From Pseudomonas azotoformans (lineage in GTDB: Bacteria; Pseudomonadota; Gammaproteobacteria; Pseudomonadales; Pseudomonadaceae): a stretch of DNA of 64,000 nt. The DNA lies in NCBI RefSeq assembly GCF_001579805.1, contig NZ_CP014546.1, forward strand, positions 5,518,001-5,582,000, read 5' to 3'. Shown piece after piece: positions 51,058 to 64,000 of the stretch (the stretch's first letter is position 1; each line of letters starts with the position of its first letter). A program made the translations under genes and the position numbers. Below the pieces are notes generated by a model. It saw only the letters and a program-made list of their open reading frames with translations. It was not told where the DNA came from and made no database searches.

Positions 51058-52452
51058 TCAAACTTGAGACTGCGCGCCTTCAAACCACTTGAGCTTCTCG
51101 CGCAACACCACCACCTCACCCACGATCACCAGTGTCGGTGCATGCACTTCATGCTCCGCCACCATGCGCGGCAGGTCCGCCAGCGTGCCGGTAAACACGC
51201 GCTGGTTGGAGGTGGTGCCCTGCTGGATCAACGCTGCAGGGGTATCCGATGCACGGCCATGTTTGATCAGCTGTTCGCAGATGATCGGCAAGCCAATCAA
51301 TCCCATGTAGAACACCAGGGTCTGCGATGGCCCCACTAGGTCATGCCAGGGCAGGTCCGAAGTGCCGTCCTTTAAATGCCCGGTGATGAACCGCACCGAC
51401 TGTGCGTAGTCGCGGTGAGTCAGCGGAATCCCGGCATACGCCGCGCAACCGCTGGCCGCCGTGATCCCCGGCACCACCTGGAACGGAATGCCGTGGGCCG
51501 CCAGTTCCTCGATCTCTTCGCCACCACGGCCAAAGATGAACGGATCGCCACCCTTGAGGCGCAGCACGCGCTTGCCTTGCTTGGCCAGGTCCACCAATTG
51601 CTGGTTGATCTGGTCTTGCGGCACGGCGTGGTCGGCGCGGCGTTTGCCGACGTATACACGTTCGGCGTCACGGCGGCACAGTTCGAGAATCGCGGGGGCT
51701 ACGAGGCGGTCATACAGCACCACATCGGCTTGCTGCATCAGGCGCAGGGCGCGGAAGGTCAGGAGGTCCGGATCACCCGGGCCTGCGCCCACCAAGTAGA
51801 CTTCGCCCGGTGCATTCGGCGGCGCGCCGTTGACCTTTTCGATCAACAGGCGCTCGGCTTCAGCACCCTGCCCGGCCAATTGACGGTCGGCAATCGGGCC
51901 CTGGAACACGTCTTCCCAAAATGCGCGGCGCTGCTGCACATCCGGGTACAAGCTTTTGACCTGGGCACGAAAACGCGCCGCCAAACCGGCCAGTTGGCCA
52001 TAGGTGGACGGAATCCAGGTTTCCAGCTTGGCGCGGATCAGGCGCGCCAGCACCGGCGCATCGCCGCCGCTGGACACCGCGATCACCAAGGGTGAACGGT
52101 CGACAATCGCCGGGAAGATCACGCTGCACAAGGCCGGTGCATCCACCACATTGACCGGCACGCAACGGCGCTTGGCATCGCTGGACACTTGCGCGTTCAA
52201 CGGCTCATCGTCGGTGGCCGCGATGATCAGGGTGCAACCGTCGAGGTCCGCCTCCTGATAACCGCGCAAAATCAGTTCCCCGCCACTGCCCAGTACCAGT
52301 TCACGCAACTGGTCTTCGATCTGGAGAGCAACCACCCGCAGCAACGCACCGGCATCGGCCAGCAGCCGGGATTTGCGCAAGGCAATCTCCCCGCCACCGA
52401 CGACCAACACACGACTGCCGCGCAGGTTATGAAACAGCGGCAGAAATTCCAT
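51058..52452 (-). CDS. cysG: Siroheme synthase CysG (multifunctional)
   Basis: 464 residues in two halves. The N-terminal half is precorrin-2 dehydrogenase/sirohydrochlorin ferrochelatase with NAD fingerprint '[17 protein letters not shown]'. The C-terminal half is uroporphyrinogen-III methyltransferase with '[15 protein letters not shown]' and '[15 protein letters not shown]'. It converts uroporphyrinogen III to siroheme for sulfite and nitrite reductases. The start directly abuts the serS stop. Confidence 0.96.
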   Translation of the reverse strand: MEFLPLFHNLRGSRVLVVGGGEIALRKSRLLADAGALLRVVALQIEDQLRELVLGSGGELILRGYQEADLDGCTLIIAATDDEPLNAQVSSDAKRRCVPVNVVDAPALCSVIFPAIVDRSPLVIAVSSGGDAPVLARLIRAKLETWIPSTYGQLAGLAARFRAQVKSLYPDVQQRRAFWEDVFQGPIADRQLAGQGAEAERLLIEKVNGAPPNAPGEVYLVGAGPGDPDLLTFRALRLMQQADVVLYDRLVAPAILELCRRDAERVYVGKRRADHAVPQDQINQQLVDLAKQGKRVLRLKGGDPFIFGRGGEEIEELAAHGIPFQVVPGITAASGCAAYAGIPLTHRDYAQSVRFITGHLKDGTSDLPWHDLVGPSQTLVFYMGLIGLPIICEQLIKHGRASDTPAALIQQGTTSNQRVFTGTLADLPRMVAEHEVHAPTLVIVGEVVVLREKLKWFEGAQSQV

Positions 52453-54123
<1,671 letters not shown>

Positions 54124-54124
<1 letters not shown>

Positions 54125-55446
54125 TACTTTCTCCGCTGTCTGGGGCTGAGTCGATCGAGTTGGGCGAGGTGATTGAGCTTTTCGCCGATCTTCAACTCCA
54201 GGCCGCGGGGCACCGGCTGATAGAGCGGGAGTGGCTCAAGGTCATCGGGGAAGTAGTCTTCACCGGCCGCATAGGCGTCCGGTTCATCGTGGGCGTAGCG
54301 GTATTCATCACCGTAGCCCAACTGTTTCATCAGCTTGGTCGGCGCGTTACGCAGGTGCATCGGTACTTCGAGGGAGCCGTGTTCGGCGGCGGCGCGCAGG
54401 GCCGACTTGAAGCCCATGTACACCGCGTTGCTTTTCGGCGCGCAGGCCAGGTAAGTGATGGCCTGGGCCACTGCCAACTCGCCTTCCGGGCTGCCGAGGC
54501 GTTCCTGCACGTCCCACGCCGCCAGGCACAGGCTCAGAGCGCGCGGGTCGGCATTGCCAATGTCTTCGCTGGCCATGCGCACCACACGGCGGGCGAGGTA
54601 CAGCGGGTCGCAGCCGCCGTCGATCATGCGCGCGAACCAGTACAGCGCGCCGTCCGGGTTGGAGCCGCGCACGGATTTATGCAGCGCCGAAATCTGGTCG
54701 TAGAAAGCTTCGCCACCCTTGTCAAAGCGCCGGCGCGTGTCGCCGAGCAGGCTTTGCAGGAGGTCGACGCCGATCTCGCTGCCGTCTTCGGCCAGGTCGG
54801 AGGCGTTCTCCACCAGGTTGAGAAAGCGGCGCCCATCGCCATCGGCGGCGGCAAGCAGAATCTTGAAGCCCTCTTCGCTCACACTCAGTTGCCGTTTGCC
54901 CAGCCCTTTGTCTTCACTCAGGGCGCGGTGCAGCAACTTCTGCATCGCCGCCTCGTCCAGGCTTTTGAGCACATAGACCCGCGCCCGCGACAGCAAAGCG
55001 TTGTTCAATTCAAACGAAGGGTTTTCCGTGGTGGCGCCGATAAAAATCAGCGTGCCGTCTTCCACATAAGGCAGGAACGCATCCTGCTGCGACTTGTTGA
55101 AGCGGTGCACTTCATCGACAAACAGGATGGTGCGCTTGCCGTATTGGCCGGCCTGCTGCTTGGCGACTTCCACCGCCTGGCGGATCTCCTTGACCCCCGC
55201 CAGTACCGCCGAGACCGTTTCGAAGTGTGCATCCGAGACCTTCGCCAGCAGCCGCGCCAGGGTAGTCTTGCCCACCCCCGGCGGCCCCCAGAAAATCATC
55301 GAGTGCAGCGCACCCTGCTCCAGGGCTTCGCGCAACGGCTTGCCGCGAGCCAGCAGGTGTTCCTGACCGACGTACTCGTCCAGGTTGGTCGAACGCAAGC
55401 GCGCGGCCAGTGGCTGGGCAATCGGGTCACTTCGAAACAGGTCCAT
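54124..55446 (-). CDS. rarA: Replication-associated recombination protein RarA (MgsA)
   Basis: 440 residues, AAA+ ATPase: Walker A 'GPPGVGKTT', Walker B region '[19 protein letters not shown]', sensor 1 '[13 protein letters not shown]', then the helical C-terminal tetramerisation domain. It acts at stalled replication forks. Start [18 protein letters not shown] is typical. It follows lolA by 10 bp. Confidence 0.96.
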
Positions 55447-55456
55447 GGGCAGCGAT

Positions 55457-56080
55457 TTATTCCTGGATCACATCGGCACCCTTGGGGATGTCGAACTTGA
55501 ACTTGGAGGCAGGCACCGGCTGGTTGGCCTTGACCCCGGAGAACAGGATGTCGGTGCGTTGGCCGACGCTGTCGACCAGGCGCATGTTGTTGATCACGCC
55601 ATTGCCGAACGACAGGGACAGCGTGTCGAACAGCGTGTCCTTGGATTTCGGCTTGAGGGTGAACTCGATCACGTTGCTGGTTTGCTTGGAGGTGATGTCG
55701 AAGCTGTCGTTGATCTTCGACACATCACCCGACAGCAGCAGCGCCGGGGTCTGGTTCAGGCGCGGGTCGAGCTTCTTGATGGTCGCCTGCTCCAGGTCCG
55801 GGTCCCACAGGGTGACCTTCTGGCCGTCAGACACGATGGTCTGCTCGGCCTTGCCTTCAGTGTGCCAGTAGAACAGGCCAGGACGCTGCACGGCCATTTC
55901 ACCTGCGGTTTCCTGCAACTGGGTGCCGCCAGCATCCAGGGTCAGCTGGGAGAAGCGCGCGGTCAGGGTCTGGGATTTGTCCAACAGGTTCTTCAGGCTG
56001 GCGACGGAGGCCGGATCAGCGTGGGCCGAAACAGCGGTCAGGGCCAGAGCCGGCAACAACAGCATGCGGATAAGGCGCAT
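55457..56080 (-). CDS. lolA: Outer-membrane lipoprotein carrier protein LolA
   Basis: 207 residues starting [21 protein letters not shown], a signal peptide cleaved before DP. GAGGA lies five bases ahead of this ATG, which favours it over the one 12 bp upstream. The mature part has the LolA pattern '[19 protein letters not shown]' and 'RPGLFYWH'. It ferries lipoproteins across the periplasm from LolCDE to LolB. Between ftsK and rarA, as in other pseudomonads. Confidence 0.95.
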   Translation of the reverse strand: MRLIRMLLLPALALTAVSAHADPASVASLKNLLDKSQTLTARFSQLTLDAGGTQLQETAGEMAVQRPGLFYWHTEGKAEQTIVSDGQKVTLWDPDLEQATIKKLDPRLNQTPALLLSGDVSKINDSFDITSKQTSNVIEFTLKPKSKDTLFDTLSLSFGNGVINNMRLVDSVGQRTDILFSGVKANQPVPASKFKFDIPKGADVIQE

Positions 56081-56134
56081 GGGAGTCCTCATTGAGTGTT
56101 CAGGGCGTGCCGCGTGTTGCCACGCGGCACGGGA

Positions 56135-58543
56135 TCAGTCGCGCATCTGCCCAGGGGCGATGACTTCACGCGAGCCGTTGGTGTTCATTGCGGTCACGAC
56201 GCCGGCCATTTCCATGGCTTCGATCATGCGGGCGGCGCGGTTATAGCCGATTTTCAGTTTACGTTGCACCGCGGAAATCGACGCGCGACGGCTTTCCAGC
56301 ACGAAGGCCACGGCCTCGTCGTACAGCGCGTCGGTTTCAGCATCGTCGTCACCCCCGCCGCCGCCGTTTTCAAAGCCGCTGCCGGCTTCTTCAACGCCGT
56401 TGAGGATGTCGTCGTTGTACTCGGGTGCGCCACGCAGCTTCCAGGCTTCAACGACACGGTGCACTTCATCATCGGAAACGAAGGCGCCGTGGACCCGGAT
56501 CGGCAGGCTGGTGCCCGGCGGCATGTAGAGCATGTCACCGTGGCCGAGCAGTTGTTCGGCGCCGCCCTGGTCGATGATGGTCCGCGAGTCGATCTTGCTC
56601 GACACCTGGAACGCCATGCGCGTCGGAATGTTGGCCTTGATCAACCCCGTGATCACGTCCACCGATGGACGCTGGGTGGCGAGGATCAAGTGAATACCGG
56701 CAGCACGGGCCTTTTGGGCGATACGGGCGATCAGTTCTTCGACCTTCTTGCCGACGATCATCATCATGTCGGCGAATTCGTCGACCACCACCACGATGGT
56801 CGGCAACTTAGTCAGCTTTGGCGCTTCGTCGTGAATGCTTTCGCGCTTGTACAGCGGGTCATCAATGGTCTCGCCACGCTCTTGGGCTTCCTTGATCTTG
56901 GCGTTGAAACCCGACAGGTTACGCACGCCCATCTTCGCCATCAGTTTGTAGCGGCGCTCCATCTCGGCCACGCTCCAGCGCAGGGCGTTGGCGGCGTCCT
57001 TCATGTCGGTGACCACCGGGCACAGCAAATGCGGAATGCCTTCGTAGATCGACAGTTCCAACATCTTCGGGTCGATCATGATCAGCTTGGCGTCTTCCGG
57101 GCCGGACTTGAACAGGATCGACAGGATCATCGCGTTCACACCCACCGACTTACCGGAACCGGTGGTACCGGCCACCAGCAGGTGAGGCATCTTCGCCAGG
57201 TCGGTGATCACCGGCTTGCCGCCGATGTCGTGGCCCAGGGCCAGGGTGACTGGCGACTTGAAGTTGTCGTATTCCGGCGTCGACAGCACCTCGGAGAAGC
57301 GCACGATCTGGCGGTCTTCGTTGGGGATCTCGATACCCACGGTGGTCTTGCCGGGGATGACTTCCACCACGCGCACGCTGGTCACGGCCAGGGAGCGGGC
57401 CAAGTCCTTCGCCAGGTTGGAAATGCGGCTGACCTTGACGCCGGCGGCCGGCTGGATTTCGTAACGGGTAATCACCGGGCCGGGATGGATCGAGTCCACC
57501 GACACTTCGACGCCGAACTCCTTGAGCTTGATTTCCAGCAGGTGGCCGACGGCCGCCAGGGATTCCGGGGAATAGTTGAGTTGTTTCTTTTCGGCCGGGT
57601 CGAGGATCGAGATCGGCGGCAAGGTGCCTTCGACGGCACTGTCGACGAACAGCGGCGCCTGTTTCTCTTTCTGTACACGATGGCTGGGCTCAGGAGCCTT
57701 GGGCGGTGCCGGGGCGATCACCGGCGGCACCTGCTTCTCGCGATCCGACATGTGTTTGCTCAGGGCCTGCTCGCGCTCTATGAGGCGCTCCTTGACCTTG
57801 GCCTGTTCGCGCCGGTCCGGCGTGGTCGGGGCCACCACTTCGTTGACGCGGGTGTCCACCTCACGCAGTTGGGCAACCATGCGCTTGCGCTCGACACGGG
57901 CCGCCCACCAGCGGTTGGCGGCGCCCTGGAACAGTTCCAGTAGGTCAAGAGTGATCTTGCCGGTCACGTCCATCACCTTGAACCACGACAGGTCGGTGAA
58001 CACGGTGAGACCGAACAGGAACAAGGCGATGAACATCAGGGTGCTGCCCTGGATGTTCAGGGTCCTGCGCGCCAGGTCGCCCAGGCTTTCGCCCAGCGCC
58101 CCGCCCGCGCCCGCCGGTAGGCCGGTGGGGGCATGGAAATGGATATGGGCCAGGGCTGCGCCGGATAGTACGAGGAATACCAGGCCGATCAGCCGCCAGG
58201 AGAACAGCCAGCCACTCCACTGCCACGGTTCATGACGCTGGCGAAAGATCTGCCAGGTCTTGATCGCCAGCAGCAACGGGAAGATATAAGCAAAGTAACC
58301 CAGCACCATGAACAGGATATCGGCACTGTAGGAACCGGCAGGCCCACCGAAGTTCTGCACGTCTTCGATCTTGCTGTTGTGGCTCCAGCCCGGGTCGTCC
58401 TTGCCGTACGTGAGCAAGGCCATCATCAGGAACAGGCACAGCGCGCCGATCGCGATCAGCGCACCTTCCTTGAGGCGATAATGCAGGTGCTGGCGCCAGG
58501 CCGGCACGACTGCTGCTTTAGGTGTTGCGGCGGATTTCTTCAA
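56135..58543 (-). CDS. ftsK: DNA translocase FtsK
   Basis: 802 residues: N-terminal membrane region of four or more helices ('[19 protein letters not shown]' first), a proline/charged linker (about 210-320), the motor domain with Walker A '[14 protein letters not shown]' and Walker B '[12 protein letters not shown]', and the C-terminal gamma winged helix ('[24 protein letters not shown]') that reads KOPS. It coordinates chromosome dimer resolution with septation. Length is typical for Pseudomonas. Confidence 0.97.
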   Translation of the reverse strand: MKKSAATPKAAVVPAWRQHLHYRLKEGALIAIGALCLFLMMALLTYGKDDPGWSHNSKIEDVQNFGGPAGSYSADILFMVLGYFAYIFPLLLAIKTWQIFRQRHEPWQWSGWLFSWRLIGLVFLVLSGAALAHIHFHAPTGLPAGAGGALGESLGDLARRTLNIQGSTLMFIALFLFGLTVFTDLSWFKVMDVTGKITLDLLELFQGAANRWWAARVERKRMVAQLREVDTRVNEVVAPTTPDRREQAKVKERLIEREQALSKHMSDREKQVPPVIAPAPPKAPEPSHRVQKEKQAPLFVDSAVEGTLPPISILDPAEKKQLNYSPESLAAVGHLLEIKLKEFGVEVSVDSIHPGPVITRYEIQPAAGVKVSRISNLAKDLARSLAVTSVRVVEVIPGKTTVGIEIPNEDRQIVRFSEVLSTPEYDNFKSPVTLALGHDIGGKPVITDLAKMPHLLVAGTTGSGKSVGVNAMILSILFKSGPEDAKLIMIDPKMLELSIYEGIPHLLCPVVTDMKDAANALRWSVAEMERRYKLMAKMGVRNLSGFNAKIKEAQERGETIDDPLYKRESIHDEAPKLTKLPTIVVVVDEFADMMMIVGKKVEELIARIAQKARAAGIHLILATQRPSVDVITGLIKANIPTRMAFQVSSKIDSRTIIDQGGAEQLLGHGDMLYMPPGTSLPIRVHGAFVSDDEVHRVVEAWKLRGAPEYNDDILNGVEEAGSGFENGGGGGDDDAETDALYDEAVAFVLESRRASISAVQRKLKIGYNRAARMIEAMEMAGVVTAMNTNGSREVIAPGQMRD

Positions 58544-59039
58544 AACGGGTCTTTTCCTGCGCCTTTAGCGCGTCCATCTGTTGAATGACTGCAAATACTG
58601 CCCAATCCGAGCAGTTGAAAAATGAACGAGCGTCGTTGAATCTACTTTTACCATTGGGCGCTTGCTGGATGAAATGACGAAAGCGCCACAATGCCCGCAT
58701 TGTACGGGTTTGTGCCGGCGATGCCACGCCCCTGCCCTTCACTCGACAGCCTAGCCAATTTTGTGTCACAGCATGTTCAATTTGAGCATGCATTGTCTTT
58801 GCTGACAAAGGCTTATGCGCTGTTTTTACCAATCCAGGCAAGCTTGGCAAATGGCCTGCATGGCACAGACCCGATTACGACCACGTCCCCGGCACAGAGT
58901 TGCAGAAACACCTGCTCACGCTAATCCACCTCAATAGCCGATTCGGGCTGGCCCGATGGCGCCGTGTCGACAATAATCAGCACTGCGCAGACAGGTGTCA
59001 TACCTGCCACTCCCCTCCCCTTCCGTAAGCCTGGATGCC
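58544..59039. other. Intergenic region upstream of ftsK and aat
   Basis: 496 bp between divergent genes, presumably holding both promoters. No gene with coding character, RNA or terminator is apparent; short frames on both strands lack ribosome sites and family features. Confidence 0.5.
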
Positions 59040-59720
59040 ATGCTGACCTGGTTACAACGCGACTCACTGACATTCCCTCCCCTGGCCAAGGCCATGCGCG
59101 AACCCAATGGCCTGCTGGCTGCCGGCGGCGACCTTTCGGCGGAACGCCTGGTACACGCCTATCGCCATGGCTGCTTTCCGTGGTTTTCGGAGGGCCAGCC
59201 GATCCTCTGGTGGTCGCCCGACCCGCGCACCGTCATATTCCCCGACGAACTGCATGTCTCCCGCAGCCTGGGCAAGCTGTTGCGCCAACAGCGCTACACC
59301 GTGACCTTCGATCAGGACTTTGCCGCCGTCATCCAGGCCTGCGCAGCACCGCGCGCCTATGCCGACGGCACCTGGATCACCGAAAGCATCCAGAGCGCTT
59401 ACCTGGAGTTGCACCAGCGCGGCTACGCGCATTCGGTCGAGGTGTGGGACGACGGCAAACTGGTGGGTGGCTTGTATGGCTTGGCGATGGGCCAGCTGTT
59501 TTTTGGTGAGTCCATGTTCAGCCGCGCCGACAACGCCTCGAAGTTCGGCTTTGCCACGCTGACCCGCCAGCTACAGGAATGGGGTTTTGTATTGATCGAC
59601 TGCCAGATGCCCAACGATCACCTCCACAGCCTGGGTGCCCGCGCCATATCCCGCAGCGACTTCGCAGGTTTCCTGCGCGACCATCTGGATCAGCCCAGCG
59701 CTGGACCGTGGGTTTCCTAG
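59040..59720 (+). CDS. aat: Leucyl/phenylalanyl-tRNA-protein transferase
   Basis: 226 residues starting at [15 protein letters not shown], the usual start of Pseudomonas Aat; a longer GTG start is possible but has no support. Signatures are '[12 protein letters not shown]', 'YRHGCFPWF', 'WWSPDPR' and '[13 protein letters not shown]'. It adds Leu or Phe to proteins with N-terminal Arg or Lys, marking them for ClpS-ClpAP, both encoded 1.2-4 kb downstream. Confidence 0.96.
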   Translation: MLTWLQRDSLTFPPLAKAMREPNGLLAAGGDLSAERLVHAYRHGCFPWFSEGQPILWWSPDPRTVIFPDELHVSRSLGKLLRQQRYTVTFDQDFAAVIQACAAPRAYADGTWITESIQSAYLELHQRGYAHSVEVWDDGKLVGGLYGLAMGQLFFGESMFSRADNASKFGFATLTRQLQEWGFVLIDCQMPNDHLHSLGARAISRSDFAGFLRDHLDQPSAGPWVS

Positions 59721-59775
59721 GCGACTTCCGCGCTCCTGGCTTACACTTATTTCAAAGCTTATCCGAGGGTTGATC

Positions 59776-60483
59776 ATGACCGAGTTGGCGCGTTTGAAGT
59801 TTTATGCCACTCAACCCCACTCTTGCAGCTATCTGCCCGACGAGCAGGCCACCACACTGTTCCTCGACCCCAGCCAGCCTATGGACGTGCATGTGTATGC
59901 CGACCTGTCGGAGATGGGCTTTCGGCGCAGTGGCGATCATCTGTACCGGCCTCATTGCCAGAACTGTAATGCCTGCGTCCCGGCACGTATTCCCGTGGCG
60001 CAGTTTCTGCCGGACCGTAACCAGAAACGCATCCTCAAGCGCAATGCTGACCTCACGGTGATGCCGGCCAAGCCACGCTTCACCGAAGAGTATTTCGACC
60101 TTTACCAGCGCTACATCGAAGAGCGCCACGCCGACGGCGATATGTTTCCGCCCAGTCGCGACCAATTCTCCACGTTCTTGGTACGCGACCTGCCCTTTTC
60201 ACGCTTCTATGAATTTCGCGCCGACGGCCGGTTGGTGGCGGTGGCCGTGACCGATTTGCTGCCAAACGGCCTGTCGGCGGTCTACACCTTCTACGAGCCC
60301 GCCGAAGAGCGTCGCAGCCTGGGGCGCTTCGCAATCCTCTGGCAAATCGGCGAAGCACTGCGCCTGGAACTGGAGGCGGTGTACCTCGGCTACTGGATCA
60401 AGAACTGCAAAAAGATGAACTACAAGACCCAATATCGGCCCATAGAACTGCTGATTAATCAAAGATGGGTCGTGCTTAACTAG
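59776..60483 (+). CDS. bpt: Aspartate/glutamate leucyltransferase (Bpt/Ate)
   Basis: 235 residues. N-terminal cysteine motif '[15 protein letters not shown]' and C-terminal '[21 protein letters not shown]', as in bacterial arginyl/leucyl transferases. It joins Leu to proteins with N-terminal Asp or Glu, complementing Aat in the N-degron pathway. The start ATG has GAGGG upstream. Located 55 bp after aat. Confidence 0.95.
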
Positions 60484-60583
60484 AACCCCTTGGCTTAAAC
60501 ACCCTTTTTCGGGCACAATGCACGCCGCTTTTGCCTGGCGCAGTTGCACCGGGCCATTCACTGGATACCGAGGGCTTTACTGC

Positions 60584-60802
60584 ATGTCGAAAGAAGACAG
60601 CTTCGAAATGGAAGGCACTGTCGTCGACACCCTGCCCAACACCATGTTTCGTGTGGAGTTGGAAAATGGGCACGTCGTAACCGCGCATATCTCCGGCAAG
60701 ATGCGCAAGAACTACATTCGTATTCTTACCGGTGACAAAGTGCGCGTCGAGCTGACGCCCTATGACTTGAGCAAAGGGCGCATCACTTACCGCGCTCGCT
60801 AA
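60584..60802 (+). CDS. infA: Translation initiation factor IF-1
   Basis: 72 residues, the full-length OB-fold IF-1: [20 protein letters not shown] start and '[16 protein letters not shown]'. It blocks the ribosomal A site during initiation. It is followed 16 bp later by a terminator. Confidence 0.97.
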
Positions 60803-60817
60803 GCAAGTCAATACAAG

Positions 60818-60843
60818 ACGCCCGGTTATGCCGGGCGTTTTTG
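60818..60843 (+). terminator. Terminator of infA
   Basis: ACGCCCGG-TTAT-CCGGGCGT with a five-T run; placed directly after infA. Confidence 0.9.
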
Positions 60844-60885
60844 TGTGTGCGCTATTTGACAATCACCACAGCCCCCACAGACAGC

Positions 60886-60911
60886 AAAAAGGCGCCTTTC
60901 GGCGCCTTTGC
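60886..60911 (-). terminator. Terminator of clpA
   Basis: Minus strand: AAAGGCGCC-GAAA-GGCGCCTTTTT, 18 bp after the clpA stop. Confidence 0.88.
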
Positions 60912-60928
60912 TTTATTGCAGCTATCGA

Positions 60929-63199
60929 TCAGGCCATTTCAGCCGTGGTTTCGAACTCGAAGGTCAGCTCGCCATCCTTCAGGTCGATGTGCACCACGCC
61001 GCCATGGTCGGAAAGTTCGCCGAACAGGATCTCTTCGGCCAATGGCCGCTTGATCTTGTCCTGGATCAGACGCGCCATTGGGCGAGCGCCCATTGCCGCA
61101 TCGTAGCCGCCCTCGGCGATCCAACTGCGCGCCGCTTCCGTGACATCCAGCTGCACGCGCTTGTCTTCCAACTGCGCCTGAAGCTCGGTGAGGAACTTGT
61201 CCACCACGCTTTTGATGACCTCATGACTGAGGCGACCAAACTGGATAATGGTGTCCAGGCGGTTGCGGAATTCCGGCGTGAAGCTCTTCTTGATCACTTC
61301 CATTGCATCGGAAGAGTGATCCTGATGACTGAAGCCGATCGAAGCCCGCGCAGCCGTTTCGGCACCAGCGTTGGTGGTCATGATCACGATCACATTGCGG
61401 AAGTCCGCCTTGCGCCCGTTGTTGTCGGTCAGGGTGCCGTGATCCATCACCTGCAACAGCAGGTTGAAGACTTCCGGGTGGGCCTTTTCGATTTCATCGA
61501 GCAGCAGCACGCAATGCGGTTGCTTGGTGATTGCCTCGGTCAACAGACCGCCCTGGTCGAAACCGACATAGCCCGGGGGAGCACCGATGAGGCGCGACAC
61601 GGTGTGACGCTCCATGTACTCGGACATGTCGAAACGCACCAGCTCAATGCCCATGGCCTTGGCCAACTGCCGCGCCGCTTCGGTCTTGCCGACGCCGGTC
61701 GGGCCGGCGAACAGGAACGAACCAACCGGTTTGTCCGGCGACTTGAGGCCCGCACGCGACAACTTGATCGCGGTGGACAGCGCATCGATGGCCGCATCCT
61801 GGCCGAACACGGTCAGCTTGAGGTCACGCTCCAGGTTACGCAGCAGCTCCTTATCGGAACTGTTGACGTGCTTAGGCGGAATCCGCGCGATCTTCGCCAC
61901 GATGTCCTCGACCTGAGGCACGTCGATGCGCTTCACACGCTTCTCGACCGGCTGCAGGCGCTGATAGGCACCCGCCTCGTCGATCACGTCGATGGCCTTG
62001 TCCGGCATGTGCCGGTCATTGATGTAGCGCGACGCCAGCTCAGCCGCCGAACGCAGGGCTTCATCAGTGTACTCGATGCCATGGTGCGCTTCGAAACGCC
62101 CCTTGAGCCCACGCAGGATGCCGATGGTGTCTTCAACCGAAGGCTCGGACACGTCGACCTTCTGGAAACGACGCGCCAGGGCACGGTCTTTTTCGAAGAT
62201 CCCGCGAAACTCCTGGAACGTGGTCGAACCGATGCAACGGATATCACCCGACGACAGCAGCGGCTTGAGCAGGTTCGAGGCGTCCATCACCCCACCGGAA
62301 GCCGCACCGGCGCCAATGATGGTGTGGATTTCGTCGATGAACAGGATAGCCTGCGGGCGTTTTTTCAGCTCACCAAGCAGCGCCTTGAAGCGCTTCTCGA
62401 AATCGCCACGGTACTTGGTCCCGGCGAGCAACGCGCCCAGGTCCAAGGAGTAGACGACACTGTTGGCCAGCAGGTCCGGCACCTGGTTGTCCACGATGCG
62501 CTTGGCCAGGCCTTCGGCAATCGCGGTCTTACCCACGCCCGCCTCACCCACCAGCAACGGGTTATTCTTGCGACGACGGGCAAGGATCTGCGCCACGCGC
62601 TCAACTTCAAGCTCACGCCCCACCAGCGGATCGATCCGCCCCTGGCGCGCCAGTTCGTTGAGGTTGCTGGCATAGGCATCCAGTGGATTGCCCGAAGAAG
62701 AAGACTCACCGCCCTCGTCGTCCTGCATATCCTGCTCACCCTCGGAATGATCGCCGTGCCCAGGCACCTTGGAGATACCGTGGGCGATGTAGTTGACGAC
62801 ATCGATACGGGCAACGCTCTGCTGTTTGAGCAGGAACACTGCCTGGCTTTCCTGTTCGCTGAAAATCGCCACAAGCACATTGGCGCCTGTGACTTCACGC
62901 TTACCGGAGCTCTGAACATGGAACACGGCACGCTGAAGCACCCGCTGAAAGCCCAGGGTTGGCTGGGTTTCACGGTCTTCATCGTGGACTGGAATAAGTG
63001 GCGTAGTGGAGTCGATAAACTCCTGCAGGTCATGCTTGAGTTTGTCGAGGTTGGCGCCGCACGCACGCAAAACGGTGGCGGCAGCTTCATTATCCAAAAG
63101 TGCCAGCAGCAGGTGTTCGACGGTCATGAATTCATGACGCTTCGAACGAGCCTCCTTGAAGGCAAGATTGAGGGTGACTTCGAGCTCGCGGTTTAACAT
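60929..63199 (-). CDS. clpA: ATP-dependent Clp protease ATP-binding subunit ClpA
   Basis: 756 residues: N-terminal ClpS-binding domain, first AAA+ module with '[15 protein letters not shown]', a second with '[15 protein letters not shown]' and '[13 protein letters not shown]', and the ClpP-docking loop region. It unfolds substrates for ClpP. It lies downstream of clpS on the same strand with a 29-bp gap. Confidence 0.97.
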   Translation of the reverse strand: MLNRELEVTLNLAFKEARSKRHEFMTVEHLLLALLDNEAAATVLRACGANLDKLKHDLQEFIDSTTPLIPVHDEDRETQPTLGFQRVLQRAVFHVQSSGKREVTGANVLVAIFSEQESQAVFLLKQQSVARIDVVNYIAHGISKVPGHGDHSEGEQDMQDDEGGESSSSGNPLDAYASNLNELARQGRIDPLVGRELEVERVAQILARRRKNNPLLVGEAGVGKTAIAEGLAKRIVDNQVPDLLANSVVYSLDLGALLAGTKYRGDFEKRFKALLGELKKRPQAILFIDEIHTIIGAGAASGGVMDASNLLKPLLSSGDIRCIGSTTFQEFRGIFEKDRALARRFQKVDVSEPSVEDTIGILRGLKGRFEAHHGIEYTDEALRSAAELASRYINDRHMPDKAIDVIDEAGAYQRLQPVEKRVKRIDVPQVEDIVAKIARIPPKHVNSSDKELLRNLERDLKLTVFGQDAAIDALSTAIKLSRAGLKSPDKPVGSFLFAGPTGVGKTEAARQLAKAMGIELVRFDMSEYMERHTVSRLIGAPPGYVGFDQGGLLTEAITKQPHCVLLLDEIEKAHPEVFNLLLQVMDHGTLTDNNGRKADFRNVIVIMTTNAGAETAARASIGFSHQDHSSDAMEVIKKSFTPEFRNRLDTIIQFGRLSHEVIKSVVDKFLTELQAQLEDKRVQLDVTEAARSWIAEGGYDAAMGARPMARLIQDKIKRPLAEEILFGELSDHGGVVHIDLKDGELTFEFETTAEMA

Positions 63200-63228
63200 A
63201 GCTTCACCTCATACCCAAGTGGTCGGCG

Positions 63229-63597
63229 TTAACCGTCCTTCTCGATTTCACAGAGTAGCGGATGCTGGCTTTCCCTGGCGTACTGGTTGACCTGCATGGC
63301 CTTTGTCTCGGCGATGTCGCGGGTAAACACTCCACATACTGCCCGTCCTTCTGTGTGAACGGCCAGCATTACCTTGGTCGCCAACTCGCGGTTCAGGTTA
63401 AAAAACACCTCGAGTACTTCGACCACGAAATCCATCGGTGTGTAGTCATCATTGAACAAAACCACCTTGTACATCGGCGGCGCCTGTAAGGCAGGCTTGG
63501 CCTCCTGAACAGCAATGCCTGCAGAACCGTCGTCATCATGTTCCTGATCCGGTCGATCCTGATTGAATGTTAGTCGAATCTGGCTGTTTGCATGCAT
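63229..63597 (-). CDS. clpS: ClpS adaptor protein
   Basis: 122 residues: a flexible N-terminal extension, then the ClpS core '[20 protein letters not shown]' and '[17 protein letters not shown]'. It delivers N-degron substrates to ClpAP. The neighbouring aat and bpt genes make those degrons, so the substrate-marking and degradation steps are clustered. Divergent from cspD. Confidence 0.96.
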   Translation of the reverse strand: MHANSQIRLTFNQDRPDQEHDDDGSAGIAVQEAKPALQAPPMYKVVLFNDDYTPMDFVVEVLEVFFNLNRELATKVMLAVHTEGRAVCGVFTRDIAETKAMQVNQYARESQHPLLCEIEKDG

Positions 63598-63784
63598 GGA
63601 AAGAAAGGTTCGTCAGTGGTTCAAATACAGTGGTGGGGGCGACCTGTCAGAATTTCAACTCTGACCGACTGGTCGCCTTGACTATCGGCGAAACGGTGTT
63701 ACAACCAATAGAACCCACAGTGGGTAAAAAAGGTCCGCGCAGTCAACCTTATTTATTCGGGTTAGGACGGATAAACTGGATGAT

Positions 63785-63800
63785 ACTCCAGTGATGGAGT
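63785..63800 (+). promoter_or_regulatory. Hairpin in the cspD leader
   Basis: ACTCCA-GTGA-TGGAGT, a six-base stem 15 bp upstream of the cspD start region, overlapping the zone of the ribosome site. Possible temperature- or growth-dependent control; function unproven. Confidence 0.4.
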
Positions 63801-63821
63801 CTGGTGCAGAGGGATATGGGT

Positions 63822-64000
63822 ATGTCTGGCGTCAAGATCAATGGCAAGGTCAAGTGGTTCAACAATGCCAAGGGATATGGCTTTGTTAATGAAGAAGGGA
63901 AAACCGAGGACCTTTTTGCGCACTACTCAGCGATCATCATGGACGGGTACAAAACGCTGAAAGCGGGACAAGCGGTCACCTTTGAGATTATTCAAGGCCC
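63822..64000 (+). CDS. cspD: Cold-shock-like protein CspD (3' end outside window)
   Basis: About 59 residues visible; cold-shock domain '[19 protein letters not shown]' with RNP-1, and 'DLFAHYSAI' as RNP-2. It starts at [10 protein letters not shown] (an in-frame ATG two codons earlier is possible). CspD is a stationary-phase DNA/RNA-binding inhibitor of replication, usually divergent from clpS as here. It runs off the right edge. Confidence 0.93.
   Translation, partial: MSGVKINGKVKWFNNAKGYGFVNEEGKTEDLFAHYSAIIMDGYKTLKAGQAVTFEIIQG

Noticed and set aside
56096..57943. Long His/Gly-rich frame antisense to ftsK
   Set aside because: Composition is that of a shadow frame; ftsK motifs on the other strand are unambiguous.
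58544..59039. Apparent absence of trxB between ftsK and aat
   Set aside because: P. aeruginosa has trxB here as I recall, but P. putida does not, so the gap is not evidence of a deletion.
60908..63196. Very long open frame (about 760 codons) antisense to clpA
   Set aside because: It mirrors the clpA gene exactly; high-GC third positions make long antisense frames common in Pseudomonas. The clpA frame has all the family motifs.

Overview
The window is chromosomal DNA of a Pseudomonas, most likely of the P. fluorescens group. It is GC-rich. It carries a GacS hybrid kinase whose phosphorelay residues fall at the spacing known for fluorescent pseudomonads, a murB-ptpA-kdsB-ycaR-lpxK-exbD-exbB-comEC block, a tusDCBE-ybiB-cysG-serS-crcB-rarA-lolA-ftsK-aat-bpt-infA-clpA-clpS-cspD block, and short REP-like hairpins. 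Family calls rest on reading the translations; no search was run.

Layout. (1) 1-2.8 kb: a small oxidoreductase operon (SDR, VOC protein, saccharopine-dehydrogenase-like protein cut by the window edge), divergent from an AraC regulator. (2) 2.8-10.8 kb: a six-gene ABC importer of the glycerol GlpSTPQUV type, read leftward from a good sigma-54 promoter. Next to the promoter lie six TGAACA repeats and, divergently, an AcoR-like sigma-54 activator. (3) 10.8-14.5 kb: anti-sigma factor, ECF sigma factor and a TonB-dependent receptor broken by one extra base. (4) 14.7-21.5 kb: an accessory stretch with an XRE-cupin regulator, a striking methionine/cysteine-rich tandem-repeat protein (also split by one extra base), small secreted proteins and lipoproteins, a PAS-GGDEF cyclase and an orphan GH25 muramidase.

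(5) 21.7-25.9 kb: a decayed 4 kb genomic island at the 3' end of tRNA-Ser(UGA). Its far end is a 64-bp copy of the tRNA 3' half that belongs to a complete tRNA-Ser(CGA)-like element with an oversized D-arm region and a compensatory acceptor-stem change. The island carries an integrase with two in-frame amber stops, an EcsC-like protein and unknown ORFs.

(6) 26-36.3 kb: a Bax1-I membrane protein, the cell-wall/LPS/ExbBD/ComEC operon, a DUF2062 protein and a sensor/regulator pair. (7) 36.5-46.3 kb: gacS, ldhA, small redox and lipoprotein genes, arsC-wrbA-DUF2069, a DNA-glycosylase-I-like protein without the usual catalytic Glu, ttcA and sprT. (8) 46.3-64 kb: a CoA-transferase, then the tus sulfur relay, siroheme synthesis, seryl-tRNA synthetase, the lolA-ftsK envelope/division genes and the Aat/Bpt/ClpA/ClpS N-end-rule proteolysis set, ending inside cspD.

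Most of the right half is ordinary core genome. The unusual material lies between about 12 and 26 kb.
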